Translations under genes and position numbers: made by a program
NCBI RefSeq assembly: GCF_009915155.1
Contig: NZ_JAABLM010000002.1
Location: forward strand, 1 to 64,000
From: Flavobacterium ichthyis
GTDB lineage: Bacteria > Bacteroidota > Bacteroidia > Flavobacteriales > Flavobacteriaceae
Length of the DNA: 64,000 bases
Direction of reading: 5' to 3'
The notes under the pieces: generated by a model
The model's input: the letters and a program-made list of their open reading frames with translations, nothing else
Database searches by the model: none
Told to the model about the DNA's origin: nothing
Shown here: piece by piece, positions 27,608-35,880 of the stretch
Layout: each line of letters starts with the position of its first letter
Numbering within the stretch: position 1 is the first letter of the stretch

Positions 27608-28054
27608 TTAGTTTTTGACAGGTTTTTCCAAACGCATTTCTAAATATTTATTGGTAAATCCGAGTTTTTCATACAATTTTAAAGCCGGATTCTGAGGTTC
27701 GCAATGCAATGCGATATTTCCGTCGGAAAACTGAATAGCATCTTCCATCAATTTTTTACCAATTCCTTTTCCACGGTACAAATTGTTAACGGCAATATAA
27801 ACTAAAATATTTTCGGGAATGTAACCGCTCATGCCGGTTTTGTTGAGCACAACGGTACCTACAATTTCGTTTTCGGCTACAGCCAAAATAATATTTCCAC
27901 CTTTTGTAGCATCAGTTGCGAAGGCCAAACATTTTAAAATATCTTCTTTTTTATCACCAAATTCATCCAGATGCTCGACTAAAAAATCGGCAATTTGATC
28001 ATTGTTAAACAAAGTTTTGTCAGCTGGAAAAAATTGAATTGTTTGTGTTTCCAT
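27608..28054 (-). CDS. GNAT-family N-acetyltransferase
   Basis: 148 residues. The acetyl-CoA binding motif A is clear in YIAVNNLYRGKGIGKKLMEDAI, followed by ALHCEPQNPALKLYEKLGF. It acetylates an unknown amine, amino acid or peptide. It is the first gene of a two-gene operon with the PLP racemase. Confidence 0.88.
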   Translation of the reverse strand: METQTIQFFPADKTLFNNDQIADFLVEHLDEFGDKKEDILKCLAFATDATKGGNIILAVAENEIVGTVVLNKTGMSGYIPENILVYIAVNNLYRGKGIGKKLMEDAIQFSDGNIALHCEPQNPALKLYEKLGFTNKYLEMRLEKPVKN

Positions 28055-28284
28055 AATCTATTTTTGTGCTGTTTTTTTAGGACGAAATTTTAGGAGCAAC
28101 TTGTCAATAAGTCACTAATATTTCAAAAAAAATGAAACAGAAAATCCGCCGCGGGGAAAACAGCCGGTAAGAAAAATAAGGACTTTCCTTATTAATTATT
28201 GAGTTGCAAATTTACAACAATTGATTGGGAGAGACAAAAAAATTCAACAAAAATCCTAAAACTAAATTCGTAAAACACTAATAT
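28055..28284. repeat. Intergenic stretch with a possible decayed repeat copy (D, reverse)
   Basis: On the minus strand, 28156-28091 reads CCCCGCGGCGGATTTTC... and ends AGTTGCTCCTAAAA, resembling the ends of the TAGCCC...GCTCC repeat family in reverse orientation, with a short TTTCA/TGAAA stem inside (28130s region). The match is partial. Nothing else is recognised here. Confidence 0.3.
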
Positions 28285-29643
28285 TCAGCTATTTGATAAT
28301 AATGTAATCAATTTTCTTGCCGCAGTTTGTACCGGATCCCAAACGGGTGAAAATGGTGGTGCATAAGATAAATCCATGTCAATTAATTCCCGTAGGGATA
28401 ATTTTTTGGTCAAGGCTACGGCAATCACATCAATTCTTTTTGCAGCTCCTTCTTCTCCGATAATTTGTCCGCCTAAAATTCTTCCTGTTTTATTTTCGGC
28501 AATTAATTTAACATAAATATTTTTAGCATCGGGATAATAACCTGCACGAGATTTTGTGGTAATCATCGTGGTAACATAACTGATATTCAAGTTTTTAAGT
28601 TCTTTTTCTTGCAAACCCGTTCGGGCTACTTCGTATGAACAAATTTTGCAAACCGCCGTTCCCGTAACACCCGGAAAAACCGCTTTGTTACCGACCATAT
28701 TTTTTCCGGCAACCAAACCCGATTTATTGGCGACAGTTCCCAAAGCAATATAAAATTTTTGATTGCTAACCAAATGAAAAGTTGTGGCACAATCGCCAGC
28801 TGCCCAAACATTTCTGATGTTAGTTCGTTGCGTTTTGGCTACGATAACGGCGCCATTTTCAGCTAATTTTATTTTTGAATTTTTTAAAAATGCGGTATTT
28901 GGACTCGTCCCCATTCCTAAAATCACCAAATCAGCTTTTAGCGTTCGCTTATCGGTAACCACACCCGTGACGCCATTTTTGTTTGCGGTGAAATGAAGCA
29001 GTGATTCTTCGCCATAAATTTTTACGCCTAAATTTTCTATTGTTTTCCGCACAATTAATCCCATATCAGGATCCAAAGTGTTCATGATTTCTTTGGATTT
29101 GTTGATGAGTGAAACCTTCAAACCTTTGATCAACAAAGCTTCCGCCATTTCTAATCCTATATAACCACCACCCACAATCACAGCCGTTTTCGGTTTTTTT
29201 TCTTCGATAAAATTGTGAACTTTTAAACCGCTACTCAAAGTGGAAACACCGAAAATTCCATCGGCATCGCGGTTTTCTACATCCGGACAAAATGCTTTTC
29301 CACCTGTGGCAATCAGCAATTTATCATACGTTTCCCAATATTGCGTTTTGTCAGATTTCCGAACCAAAACCCGATTTTGAGTGGTATCAACTTCAATCAC
29401 TTCATGCTTTAATTTTACCTGAATATTTCTTTGCAAAAAATCTTCCGGCGTTCGCACAATCAATTCTTCATACGAAGTTACTTTTCCCGAAATAAAATAC
29501 GGTATGCCACAAGCAGAATAAGAAACGTAGTTTGATTTTTCAAATACAATAATTTCCACTTTTTTGTTTTCACGTCTAATCTTTGAAGCAGCAGTCATTC
29601 CGGCAGCATCACCACCAATTACAATAATTTTTTCGGTTTTCAT
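28285..29643 (-). CDS. FAD-dependent CoA-disulfide reductase-like oxidoreductase
   Basis: 452 residues. FAD-binding GGDAAGMTAASKIRR at the N-terminus, redox Cys45 in SYSACGIPYF, NAD(P)H-binding VIVGGGYIGLEMAEAL, a second FAD motif NVWAAGDCAT, and a C-terminal dimerisation domain. The single active Cys at this place is the mark of the CoA-disulfide reductase / NADH oxidase / peroxidase group. In an organism with bacillithiol genes (bshB1 at 52036) it may also reduce other low-molecular-weight disulfides or persulfides (inference). Confidence 0.88.
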   Translation of the reverse strand: MKTEKIIVIGGDAAGMTAASKIRRENKKVEIIVFEKSNYVSYSACGIPYFISGKVTSYEELIVRTPEDFLQRNIQVKLKHEVIEVDTTQNRVLVRKSDKTQYWETYDKLLIATGGKAFCPDVENRDADGIFGVSTLSSGLKVHNFIEEKKPKTAVIVGGGYIGLEMAEALLIKGLKVSLINKSKEIMNTLDPDMGLIVRKTIENLGVKIYGEESLLHFTANKNGVTGVVTDKRTLKADLVILGMGTSPNTAFLKNSKIKLAENGAVIVAKTQRTNIRNVWAAGDCATTFHLVSNQKFYIALGTVANKSGLVAGKNMVGNKAVFPGVTGTAVCKICSYEVARTGLQEKELKNLNISYVTTMITTKSRAGYYPDAKNIYVKLIAENKTGRILGGQIIGEEGAAKRIDVIAVALTKKLSLRELIDMDLSYAPPFSPVWDPVQTAARKLITLLSNS

Positions 29644-29748
29644 GTGAAATAATTTTCGGCTTTTCTTTTAAAATTACAACTCTTCTTACAAATAATTGGC
29701 AAATTTTTATTTTTTATATATTTTTAACGGAAATAAAATGTATCTGCC

Positions 29749-31284
29749 ATGTTAGTAAAAGTTTTTGGAAGCGCCGTTTTTGGCGTTGAAGCCACTACAA
29801 TTACCGTTGAAGTCAACATTGATAAAGGAATTGGTTACCATCTTGTGGGACTTCCCGACAATGCCATTAAAGAAAGTAGCTACCGGATTGCGGCTGCGTT
29901 AAAAAATAATGGATACCAACTTCCCGGTAAAAAAATCACGATTAACATGGCTCCGGCAGATTTGCGCAAAGAAGGTTCTGCTTATGACTTGACTTTGGCT
30001 ATCGGTATTCTCGTGGCTTCCGGACAAATTAAGGGCGACGAAGTTGAAAAATATGTCATCATGGGCGAATTGTCGCTCGACGGAAGTTTGCAGCCCATTA
30101 GAGGTGCTTTGCCAATTGCCATCAAAGCCAAAGAAGAAGGTTTTAAAGGATTTTTTCTGCCGAAACAAAATGTAAAAGAAGCTGCGATTGTTTCGGAATT
30201 AGATGTTTATGGTATTGAAAACGTCCAAGAAGTCATTGATTTTTTTGAAGGAAAAGGCACGCTCGAACCTACGGTTTTTAACACACGCGAAGAATTTTAC
30301 AAAACCCTCGATTTTCCCGAATTTGATTTTAGCGATGTTAAAGGCCAAGAATCGATTAAAAGATGTATGGAAATTGCCGCTGCCGGAGGACACAATATAA
30401 TTTTAATCGGACCTCCAGGAGCAGGAAAAACCATGTTAGCCAAGCGATTGCCCAGCATTTTACCTCCCATGACTTTACGTGAAGCACTCGAAACTACAAA
30501 AATTCACAGTGTTGCCGGAAAAGTAAAAGACGGCGGATTGATGAACCAACGACCGTTCAGGAGTCCGCATCATACGATTTCAAATGTAGCCCTTGTTGGC
30601 GGCGGAAGTTATCCTCAACCTGGTGAAATTTCCATGGCACATAATGGCGTTTTATTTTTAGATGAATTGCCCGAATTTAAACGCGAAGTGCTCGAGGTAA
30701 TGCGACAACCTTTAGAAGATCGCGAAGTTACGATTTCCCGAGCCAAATTTACCGTTACTTATCCCTCGTCTTTTATGTTGGTGGCGAGCATGAATCCGAG
30801 TCCGGGTGGTTATTTTAACGATCCTGATGCTCCCGTAACCTCGTCGCCAAACGAGATGCAACGCTACATGAGCAAAATTTCCGGGCCGCTGCTCGACAGA
30901 ATTGACATTCACATTGAAGTCACTCCGGTTCCGTTTGAAAAGTTAAGTGACGACCGCAAAGCCGAAAGTAGTTCGTCCATTAGAGAACGCGTCACCAAAG
31001 CGAGAGAAATTCAGAGTGAGCGATTTGCTGAGATGGAACACATCAATTATAACGCACAAATGAGCACGCGACTGATTCGGGATTTTTGTGTTTTGGAAGA
31101 AAATTCTAAAGAATTGCTCAAATCTGCGATGGAACGTCTCAATCTTTCTGCCCGAGCTTACGACCGAATTTTAAAAGTTTCCCGAACCATTGCCGATTTA
31201 GAAAATTCGCCCAACGTACAATCTCACCACATTTCCGAAGCCATTCAATACAGGAGTTTGGATCGTGAAGGTTGGCTAGGTTAA
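29749..31284 (+). CDS. YifB/ComM-family Mg-chelatase-like AAA+ ATPase
   Basis: 511 residues. N-terminal Lon-like domain (1-165; [34 protein letters not shown]), AAA+ module with Walker A GPPGAGKT (221-228) and [21 protein letters not shown] as Walker B, and a C-terminal helical domain ([22 protein letters not shown]). ComM is a helicase that promotes branch migration in natural transformation; orthologues also occur in species not known to be competent. A TTG-N18-TATATTTT promoter candidate lies at 29696-29724. Confidence 0.93.
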   Translation: MLVKVFGSAVFGVEATTITVEVNIDKGIGYHLVGLPDNAIKESSYRIAAALKNNGYQLPGKKITINMAPADLRKEGSAYDLTLAIGILVASGQIKGDEVEKYVIMGELSLDGSLQPIRGALPIAIKAKEEGFKGFFLPKQNVKEAAIVSELDVYGIENVQEVIDFFEGKGTLEPTVFNTREEFYKTLDFPEFDFSDVKGQESIKRCMEIAAAGGHNIILIGPPGAGKTMLAKRLPSILPPMTLREALETTKIHSVAGKVKDGGLMNQRPFRSPHHTISNVALVGGGSYPQPGEISMAHNGVLFLDELPEFKREVLEVMRQPLEDREVTISRAKFTVTYPSSFMLVASMNPSPGGYFNDPDAPVTSSPNEMQRYMSKISGPLLDRIDIHIEVTPVPFEKLSDDRKAESSSSIRERVTKAREIQSERFAEMEHINYNAQMSTRLIRDFCVLEENSKELLKSAMERLNLSARAYDRILKVSRTIADLENSPNVQSHHISEAIQYRSLDREGWLG

Positions 31285-31452
31285 ATTTTTTTTATAAAAT
31301 AGTACAAAAGATTTTCTTGCTAGGAACTATGGGAAAAGCGTAATGATTATTCAGAATGCAGATGAAACCAAAATGAAATTGAGCAGGAATTTTTTTGCTT
31401 AAATTCCATATTTTCCTTGCTCGACAATTATTGGAAGCGTAAAGACAAATGC

Positions 31453-31552
31453 TTAGCCCCGATTGAAGCGGAAATCCTCCAGCTTTTTCTGCTGGAGATT
31501 GAAGCGGAAAGCGGGAATTGCCTTTCCTGAAAACGAAACAACGATTCGCTCC
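31453..31552 (+). repeat. Dispersed structured repeat, TAGCCC...GATTCGCTCC family, copy B
   Basis: Starts TTAGCCCC and ends GATTCGCTCC. A perfect hairpin CTCCAGC (31477-31483) / GCTGGAG (31491-31497) stands in the middle and is bracketed by a 14-base exact direct repeat GATTGAAGCGGAAA (31461-31474 and 31497-31510). It has the same layout as copies at 13 and 34338 but a different stem sequence. Confidence 0.75.
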
Positions 31553-31555
31553 AAA

Positions 31556-31585
31556 TAAAAAACCCGCTTCTTACCGAAACGGGTT
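31556..31585 (-). terminator. Terminator after lpd
   Basis: On the minus strand AACCCG...CGGGTT followed by a T run; stem bases 31561-31566 and 31580-31585. Confidence 0.7.
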
Positions 31586-31637
31586 ACTTTATCTAAATCT
31601 CTAAAAGCCTAACCTTCTAAAAATCTAACAATCTAAA

Positions 31638-33044
31638 TTACATGTGCAAAGGTCGGTTGTCTGTTGCCGCAAGTGCAGCTTCTTTTACGGCTTCGGCATA
31701 AGTTGGATGTGCATGACTCATTCTTGAAATGTCTTCGGCTGAGGCTTTGAATTCCATTGCGGTTACGGCTTCGGCAATCAAATCGGCAGTTCGGGCTCCA
31801 ATCATGTGGATGCCTAACACTTCGTCTGTCTTTTTATCGGCTAGGATTTTCACAAAACCGTCGGTATCGCCACTTGCACGGGAACGTCCCAAGGCTTTGA
31901 AAGGGAAACTTCCAGCTTTGTACTCCACTCCTGCTTCTTTTAATTGCTCTTCGGTTTTTCCTACAGCGGCAACTTCTGGCCAAGTGTAAACAACGCCCGG
32001 AATCAGATTATAATCGATGTGTGGTTTTTGTCCTGCAATGGTTTCGGCTACGAAAACGCCTTCTTCTTCGGCTTTGTGAGCCAACATGGCACCTTTTACT
32101 ACATCGCCAATGGCGTAAATATTTTTTACGGAAGTTTGCAAATGATCGTTCACTTCGATCTGACCTCTTTCGGTTACTTTTACACCCGCTTTGTCGGCAT
32201 TCAAACCGTCAGTGTAAGGACGACGACCAACTGAAACTAGAGCATAATCTCCGTCAAGTGTGATGGTTTCGCCTTTTGCATTTTCGGCTTGAACTTGAAC
32301 ATCGCTACCGTTTCTTTCTACAGATTTCACTTTGTGTGAGGTGTAGAATTTCATGCCTTGTTTCTTCAAGACTTTGGTCAATTCTTTAGACAAACCTGCA
32401 TCCATTCCTGGAATGATTCTGTCTAAATATTCCACTACAGAAACTTGAGCACCAAGACGAAGATAGACTTGTCCTAACTCTAATCCGATAACGCCACCAC
32501 CAATAACGATAAGGTGTTTTGGAACTTCTTTCAAGTTTAAAGCTTCTGTTGAAGTGATGATTTTTTCTTTGTCGATTTTGATAAATGGCAAAGAAGAGGG
32601 TTTTGAACCCGTTGCAATAATGGTATTTTTTGCTTCAAGAGTTTCAGAAGAACCGTCTGCTTTTGTGACTTTTACGTGAGTGGCATCTTCGAATGAGCCA
32701 ACACCCTCAAAAACGGTGATTTTATTTTTGTCCATCAAATATTTGATACCTGAAACGTTTTGGTCTACAACCGAAGCTTTTCTGGCAATCATTTGCTCAA
32801 TTGAGAATTTGACTTCGCCTGTGATTTCGATTCCGTGTTCCTTGAAATGCGAAATGGCATCGTGATAATGGTGTGAAGAATCTAGTAATGCTTTTGATGG
32901 AATACAACCCACATTTAGGCAAGTTCCGCCAAGGGTTGGATATTTTTCAATGATTGCAGTGTTGAAACCTAATTGTGCACAACGAATTGCGGCAACATAT
33001 CCACCTGGTCCTGAACCGATAACGACTACGTCAAATGAACTCAT
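31638..33044 (-). CDS. lpd: Dihydrolipoyl dehydrogenase (E3)
   Basis: 468 residues, full length. FAD-binding GSGPGGYVAAIRCAQLG, redox pair GGTCLNVGCIPSKALL (Cys42, Cys47), NAD-binding VIGGGVIGLELG, and the C-terminal HAHPTYAEAVKEAA with the active-site His/Glu pair. It reoxidises lipoamide of the pyruvate and 2-oxoglutarate dehydrogenase and glycine-cleavage complexes. It is a single gene with its own promoter box at 33080 and a terminator. Confidence 0.96.
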   Translation of the reverse strand: MSSFDVVVIGSGPGGYVAAIRCAQLGFNTAIIEKYPTLGGTCLNVGCIPSKALLDSSHHYHDAISHFKEHGIEITGEVKFSIEQMIARKASVVDQNVSGIKYLMDKNKITVFEGVGSFEDATHVKVTKADGSSETLEAKNTIIATGSKPSSLPFIKIDKEKIITSTEALNLKEVPKHLIVIGGGVIGLELGQVYLRLGAQVSVVEYLDRIIPGMDAGLSKELTKVLKKQGMKFYTSHKVKSVERNGSDVQVQAENAKGETITLDGDYALVSVGRRPYTDGLNADKAGVKVTERGQIEVNDHLQTSVKNIYAIGDVVKGAMLAHKAEEEGVFVAETIAGQKPHIDYNLIPGVVYTWPEVAAVGKTEEQLKEAGVEYKAGSFPFKALGRSRASGDTDGFVKILADKKTDEVLGIHMIGARTADLIAEAVTAMEFKASAEDISRMSHAHPTYAEAVKEAALAATDNRPLHM

Positions 33045-33079
33045 AGTATATTTTTTTGTGTGTTTAAATTTTTGCAGTA

Positions 33080-33087
33080 CAAAATTA
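33080..33087 (-). promoter_or_regulatory. Candidate -7 box for lpd
   Basis: TAATTTTG on the minus strand, an exact TAnnTTTG match 36 bases before the ATG. The -33 element is unclear. Confidence 0.4.
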
Positions 33088-33137
33088 CGGAAGTTTTTTT
33101 GTTTAGATAGCCTTTTGAAGTTACTAATTAAGATTAA

Positions 33138-33428
33138 TCAAGGCTTTTTTTCTGGATTTCTGCTTGTATGAAAAACGGAATAAACAATTACTTCGTTTCC
33201 GATAATTTCATAGATAACAATGAAAGGAAATTTTTTAAATTTCATTTCCCTGTAGGTTGATTTTCTTTTAATCGAAAATAATTCGGGATTTGATTTTATA
33301 ATCGTCAATCCTAATTTTAAAGAATTTAAAAACTGCTTTCCTAACCCTTTTTGTCTAGACTCATAAAAGTCGATGGTTTCGGTAATCTCTAAAGAAGCAA
33401 GTTTAGAAATTATGATTTTAAAAACCAT
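33138..33428 (-). CDS. ParE/RelE-type toxin
   Basis: 96 residues. The pattern EITETIDFYESRQKGLGKQFLNSL followed by YREMKFKKFPFIVIYEIIGNEVIVYSVFHTSRNP matches the ParE/RelE toxin fold (helical hairpin, then a beta sheet ending in a conserved H/R region). The family includes gyrase poisons (ParE) and ribosome-dependent RNases (RelE); the N-terminal hairpin and S-R-N-P end favour the ParE group. It overlaps the upstream antitoxin gene by 11 bases. Confidence 0.85.
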   Translation of the reverse strand: MVFKIIISKLASLEITETIDFYESRQKGLGKQFLNSLKLGLTIIKSNPELFSIKRKSTYREMKFKKFPFIVIYEIIGNEVIVYSVFHTSRNPEKKP

Positions 33429-33663
33429 ATTTTTTATTTAATTCCTTTTCAAAATCTCCCCAAGAAGTTCCTGAATTGTCATTTGAAAGATATTTAGCTC
33501 TTTCTTCTTCTATCTTAAAATAGTGGCTTTCTGGAATTGAAGAAGTTGCATCCTCTTTAATTATTGCATCAAAAACACTTTCAAGCAATTCTAGTTTTGA
33601 TTCATCTTCTAGGATTTTACCAAAATCTTTAATTAATTTTTTTCGCAATATTTTAGTTTCCAT
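33418..33663 (-). CDS. Antitoxin partner of the ParE-type toxin
   Basis: 81 residues, acidic. No clear DNA-binding motif is seen; the end SGTSWGDFEKELNKKYGF resembles the short tail of addiction-module proteins that wraps the toxin. Position before and overlapping the toxin by 11 bases is the classical type II order. The pair lies between lpd and the Lrp gene. Confidence 0.75.
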   Translation of the reverse strand: METKILRKKLIKDFGKILEDESKLELLESVFDAIIKEDATSSIPESHYFKIEEERAKYLSNDNSGTSWGDFEKELNKKYGF

Positions 33664-33704
33664 ACCAATCTGTTTTTATCAAAATTACATCTTTTTAATT
33701 AAAA

Positions 33705-34169
33705 TCAATACCACAATTTAAAACTAGTCGTATTTTTTACTTCTCCAATCATAAATGTACTGTGAGTACTCCCAATGTGTTGCAATGTTGTGAGTTTTGT
33801 GACCATAAATTCCCGGTATTCTTCCATGTTTTCTACACAGATTTTTAGGATATAATCATAATCGCCACTGACGTGGAAACATTCGAGAACTTCTGTCAAT
33901 TGCACGACTTCTTTTTCGAATTGGGAAATGAATTCCTTGGTATGTTGCATCAATTTGAGATGGCAAAAAACGACGAAGCCTTTTTGAATTTTATTTCTAT
34001 TTAAAAGAATTACATATTTATCGATGATTTTTTCACGTTCGAGTTTTTTGATTCGTTCATAAACTGCTGTAACGGAAAGATTGAGCTTTACGGAAAGTTC
34101 TTTTGTGGTTTGTTTGGCATCTTCTTGAAGAAATTGGAGCAGTTTTTTATCGATGTTGTCTAGTATCAT
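33705..34169 (-). CDS. Lrp/AsnC-family transcriptional regulator
   Basis: 154 residues. N-terminal helix-turn-helix (DNIDKKLLQFLQEDAKQTTKELSVKLNLSVTAVYERIKKLE) and C-terminal ligand-binding RAM domain (HVSGDYDYILKICVENMEEY). It is divergent from the PLP enzyme gene at 34509 across a 339-base gap, so it probably controls that gene in response to an amino acid such as methionine (inference from position). Full length for the family. Confidence 0.92.
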   Translation of the reverse strand: MILDNIDKKLLQFLQEDAKQTTKELSVKLNLSVTAVYERIKKLEREKIIDKYVILLNRNKIQKGFVVFCHLKLMQHTKEFISQFEKEVVQLTEVLECFHVSGDYDYILKICVENMEEYREFMVTKLTTLQHIGSTHSTFMIGEVKNTTSFKLWY

Positions 34170-34508
34170 TTGGAAATATTTTCAGTTGAAATGTAAATAT
34201 TCTTGTTTTACTTTAAATATAATTACAAATATACAGTAATGTAGTTTTATTTTCTAAATATTAAACATATTGTTGATTTTTAATCTATTAGTTTGTTGTT
34301 TTGGAAAGATTAGTAGAAGCCTCAAAGATTGTTTTCCTAGCCCTGTCCTGAACCTTCGGGAGGAGGGGAAAATCCTTTTTGTTTTTTTCTTTAAAAAACA
34401 AAAAGATTTGGAAGGAAGGCAGGAACAAGGATTACTGGAATGCACGAGCGATTTGCTTCCTAAAAAAATCAATTTCAATAGCGATTTCAATTTATAAAAA
34501 TATACAAT
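34170..34508. other. Divergent regulatory region between the Lrp gene and the PLP enzyme gene
   Basis: 339 bases without a gene. An AT-rich part (34170-34330) presumably holds both promoters, though no exact TTG/TAnnTTTG pair is clear. The rest is repeat copy C, which would lie in the leader of the PLP enzyme transcript. Confidence 0.6.
34338..34460 (+). repeat. Dispersed structured repeat, TAGCCC...GCTTCC family, copy C
   Basis: Starts TAGCCC and ends GATTTGCTTCC. A 13-base perfect stem CTTTTTGTTTTTT (34375-34387) / AAAAAACAAAAAG (34393-34405) fills the middle, and a small hairpin with a CCTTCGGG cap lies at its 5' side. Unlike copies A and B, it sits upstream of a gene, 49 bases before the ATG at 34509. 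Confidence 0.65.
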
Positions 34509-35729
34509 ATGAAAAATTTTAATCCGGCTGATAACATTCAGGATTTGCAGTATTTTGGGGAATTTGGTGGTGTGAATCCATCGATTTCTGATTCGTCAAC
34601 TTATACCTTTTTGTCGGCCAAGACAATGTTTGACACGTTTGAAGGCAATGCGGAAGGATGTTATTTATATTCGCGTCATTCTTCGCCAAGTAATTTATAT
34701 TTAGACAAGGCTTTGGCAGCAATGGAAGGAACGGAGTCGGCAAATGTTGCTGCTTCGGGAATGGGTGCGATTACTCCTACTCTCTTGCAATTGTGTAGCA
34801 ATGGTGATGAAATTGTTTCCTCTCGCACGATTTACGGCGGAACTTATGCTTTTTTGAAAAATTTTACGCCAAAATTTGGCATTAAAACTACGTTTGTGGA
34901 CATCACAAAATTAGACCTGGTAGAAGCCGCAATTACGCCAAAAACAAAAGTTTTGTATTGCGAAACCGTAAGTAATCCGTTGCTTGAAGTGGCGGATATT
35001 GCTGGTTTGGCGAAGATTGCGAAGAAACATAATATTAAATTGGTGGTAGACAATACGTTTTCGCCATTGTCGGTTGCACCAGCAAAATTAGGGGCTGACA
35101 TTGTGATTCACAGTTTGACCAAATACATCAACGGAAGTAGCGATACAGTGGGTGGTGTGGTTTGTGCTTCTCAGGAATTTATCAACGATTTGAAAAATGT
35201 GAACAGCGGAGCAAGTATGCTTTTAGGGCCAACAATGGACAGTTTACGTTCGGCAAGCGTGATGAAAAACTTGAGAACATTACATATTAGAATGAAACAA
35301 CACAGCCATAATGCACAGTTTTTGGCAGAGAAATTTGAACAGGCAGGTTTGAAAACGGTTTATCCGGGTTTGAAAAGTCATCCGAGTCATGAATTGTATA
35401 AAAATATGATCAATCCAGAATATGGTTTTGGAGGAATGATGACGATTGACGTGGGAAGTTTGGACAAGGCGAACGAGTTGATGGAGTTGATGCAAGAACG
35501 AAATTTGGGTTATTTGGCAGTTAGTTTAGGATTTTATAAAACGCTTTTTAGTGCTCCAGGAACTTCTACTTCGAGCGAAATTCCGCTTGACGAACAAAAA
35601 GAAATGGGCTTGACCGACGGTTTGATTCGTTTTTCAATTGGTTTGGATAATGATATTCAACGAACTTTTGATATGATGCAAAAATGCATGGTAGAATTAG
35701 GCGTTTTAAAAGAAATTGCTTCAGTTTAA
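34509..35729 (+). CDS. Cys/Met-metabolism PLP enzyme, methionine gamma-lyase-like
   Basis: 406 residues. The PLP lysine is Lys205 in HSLTKYINGSSD; YSRHSSPSNLYLDKALAAMEG and VASGMGAITPTLLQL are family marks of trans-sulfuration enzymes (cystathionine beta/gamma-lyases, MetB, MetZ, methionine gamma-lyase). Closest in feel to methionine gamma-lyase, which splits methionine to methanethiol, ammonia and 2-oxobutyrate. The divergent Lrp regulator supports an amino-acid-degrading role. Substrate choice among these enzymes is not safe from sequence alone. Confidence 0.82.
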   Translation: MKNFNPADNIQDLQYFGEFGGVNPSISDSSTYTFLSAKTMFDTFEGNAEGCYLYSRHSSPSNLYLDKALAAMEGTESANVAASGMGAITPTLLQLCSNGDEIVSSRTIYGGTYAFLKNFTPKFGIKTTFVDITKLDLVEAAITPKTKVLYCETVSNPLLEVADIAGLAKIAKKHNIKLVVDNTFSPLSVAPAKLGADIVIHSLTKYINGSSDTVGGVVCASQEFINDLKNVNSGASMLLGPTMDSLRSASVMKNLRTLHIRMKQHSHNAQFLAEKFEQAGLKTVYPGLKSHPSHELYKNMINPEYGFGGMMTIDVGSLDKANELMELMQERNLGYLAVSLGFYKTLFSAPGTSTSSEIPLDEQKEMGLTDGLIRFSIGLDNDIQRTFDMMQKCMVELGVLKEIASV

Positions 35730-35750
35730 TTTTTTGGTTACAATTAAGCT

Positions 35751-35784
35751 GCCTCCTTGATTTCAATATTGAGGAGGTTTTTTA
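35751..35784 (+). terminator. Terminator after the methionine gamma-lyase-like gene
   Basis: CCTCCT stem with AGGAGG at 35772-35777, then a T run. Confidence 0.75.
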
Positions 35785-35880
35785 TTCCAAATTTTTCCAC
35801 GTTTTCCTCGTAATTATTGTAACAATCTCTCGTTCGGGCGACAAGTATTTTAGTAAATTAGCGACTTCAAAATTTAAAAC

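Larger units (their letters stand above)
31285..31637. other. Gene-free stretch between yifB and lpd
   Basis: 353 bases between convergent genes. From 31285 to about 31450 I see no recognisable structure. The remainder holds repeat copy B, the lpd terminator, and a short CTAAAA-rich run at 31590-31637. Confidence 0.6.

Noticed and set aside
34338-34508. SAM or similar riboswitch before the methionine gamma-lyase-like gene
   Set aside because: The structure matches the dispersed repeat family seen at 13 and 31453, not a known riboswitch core.
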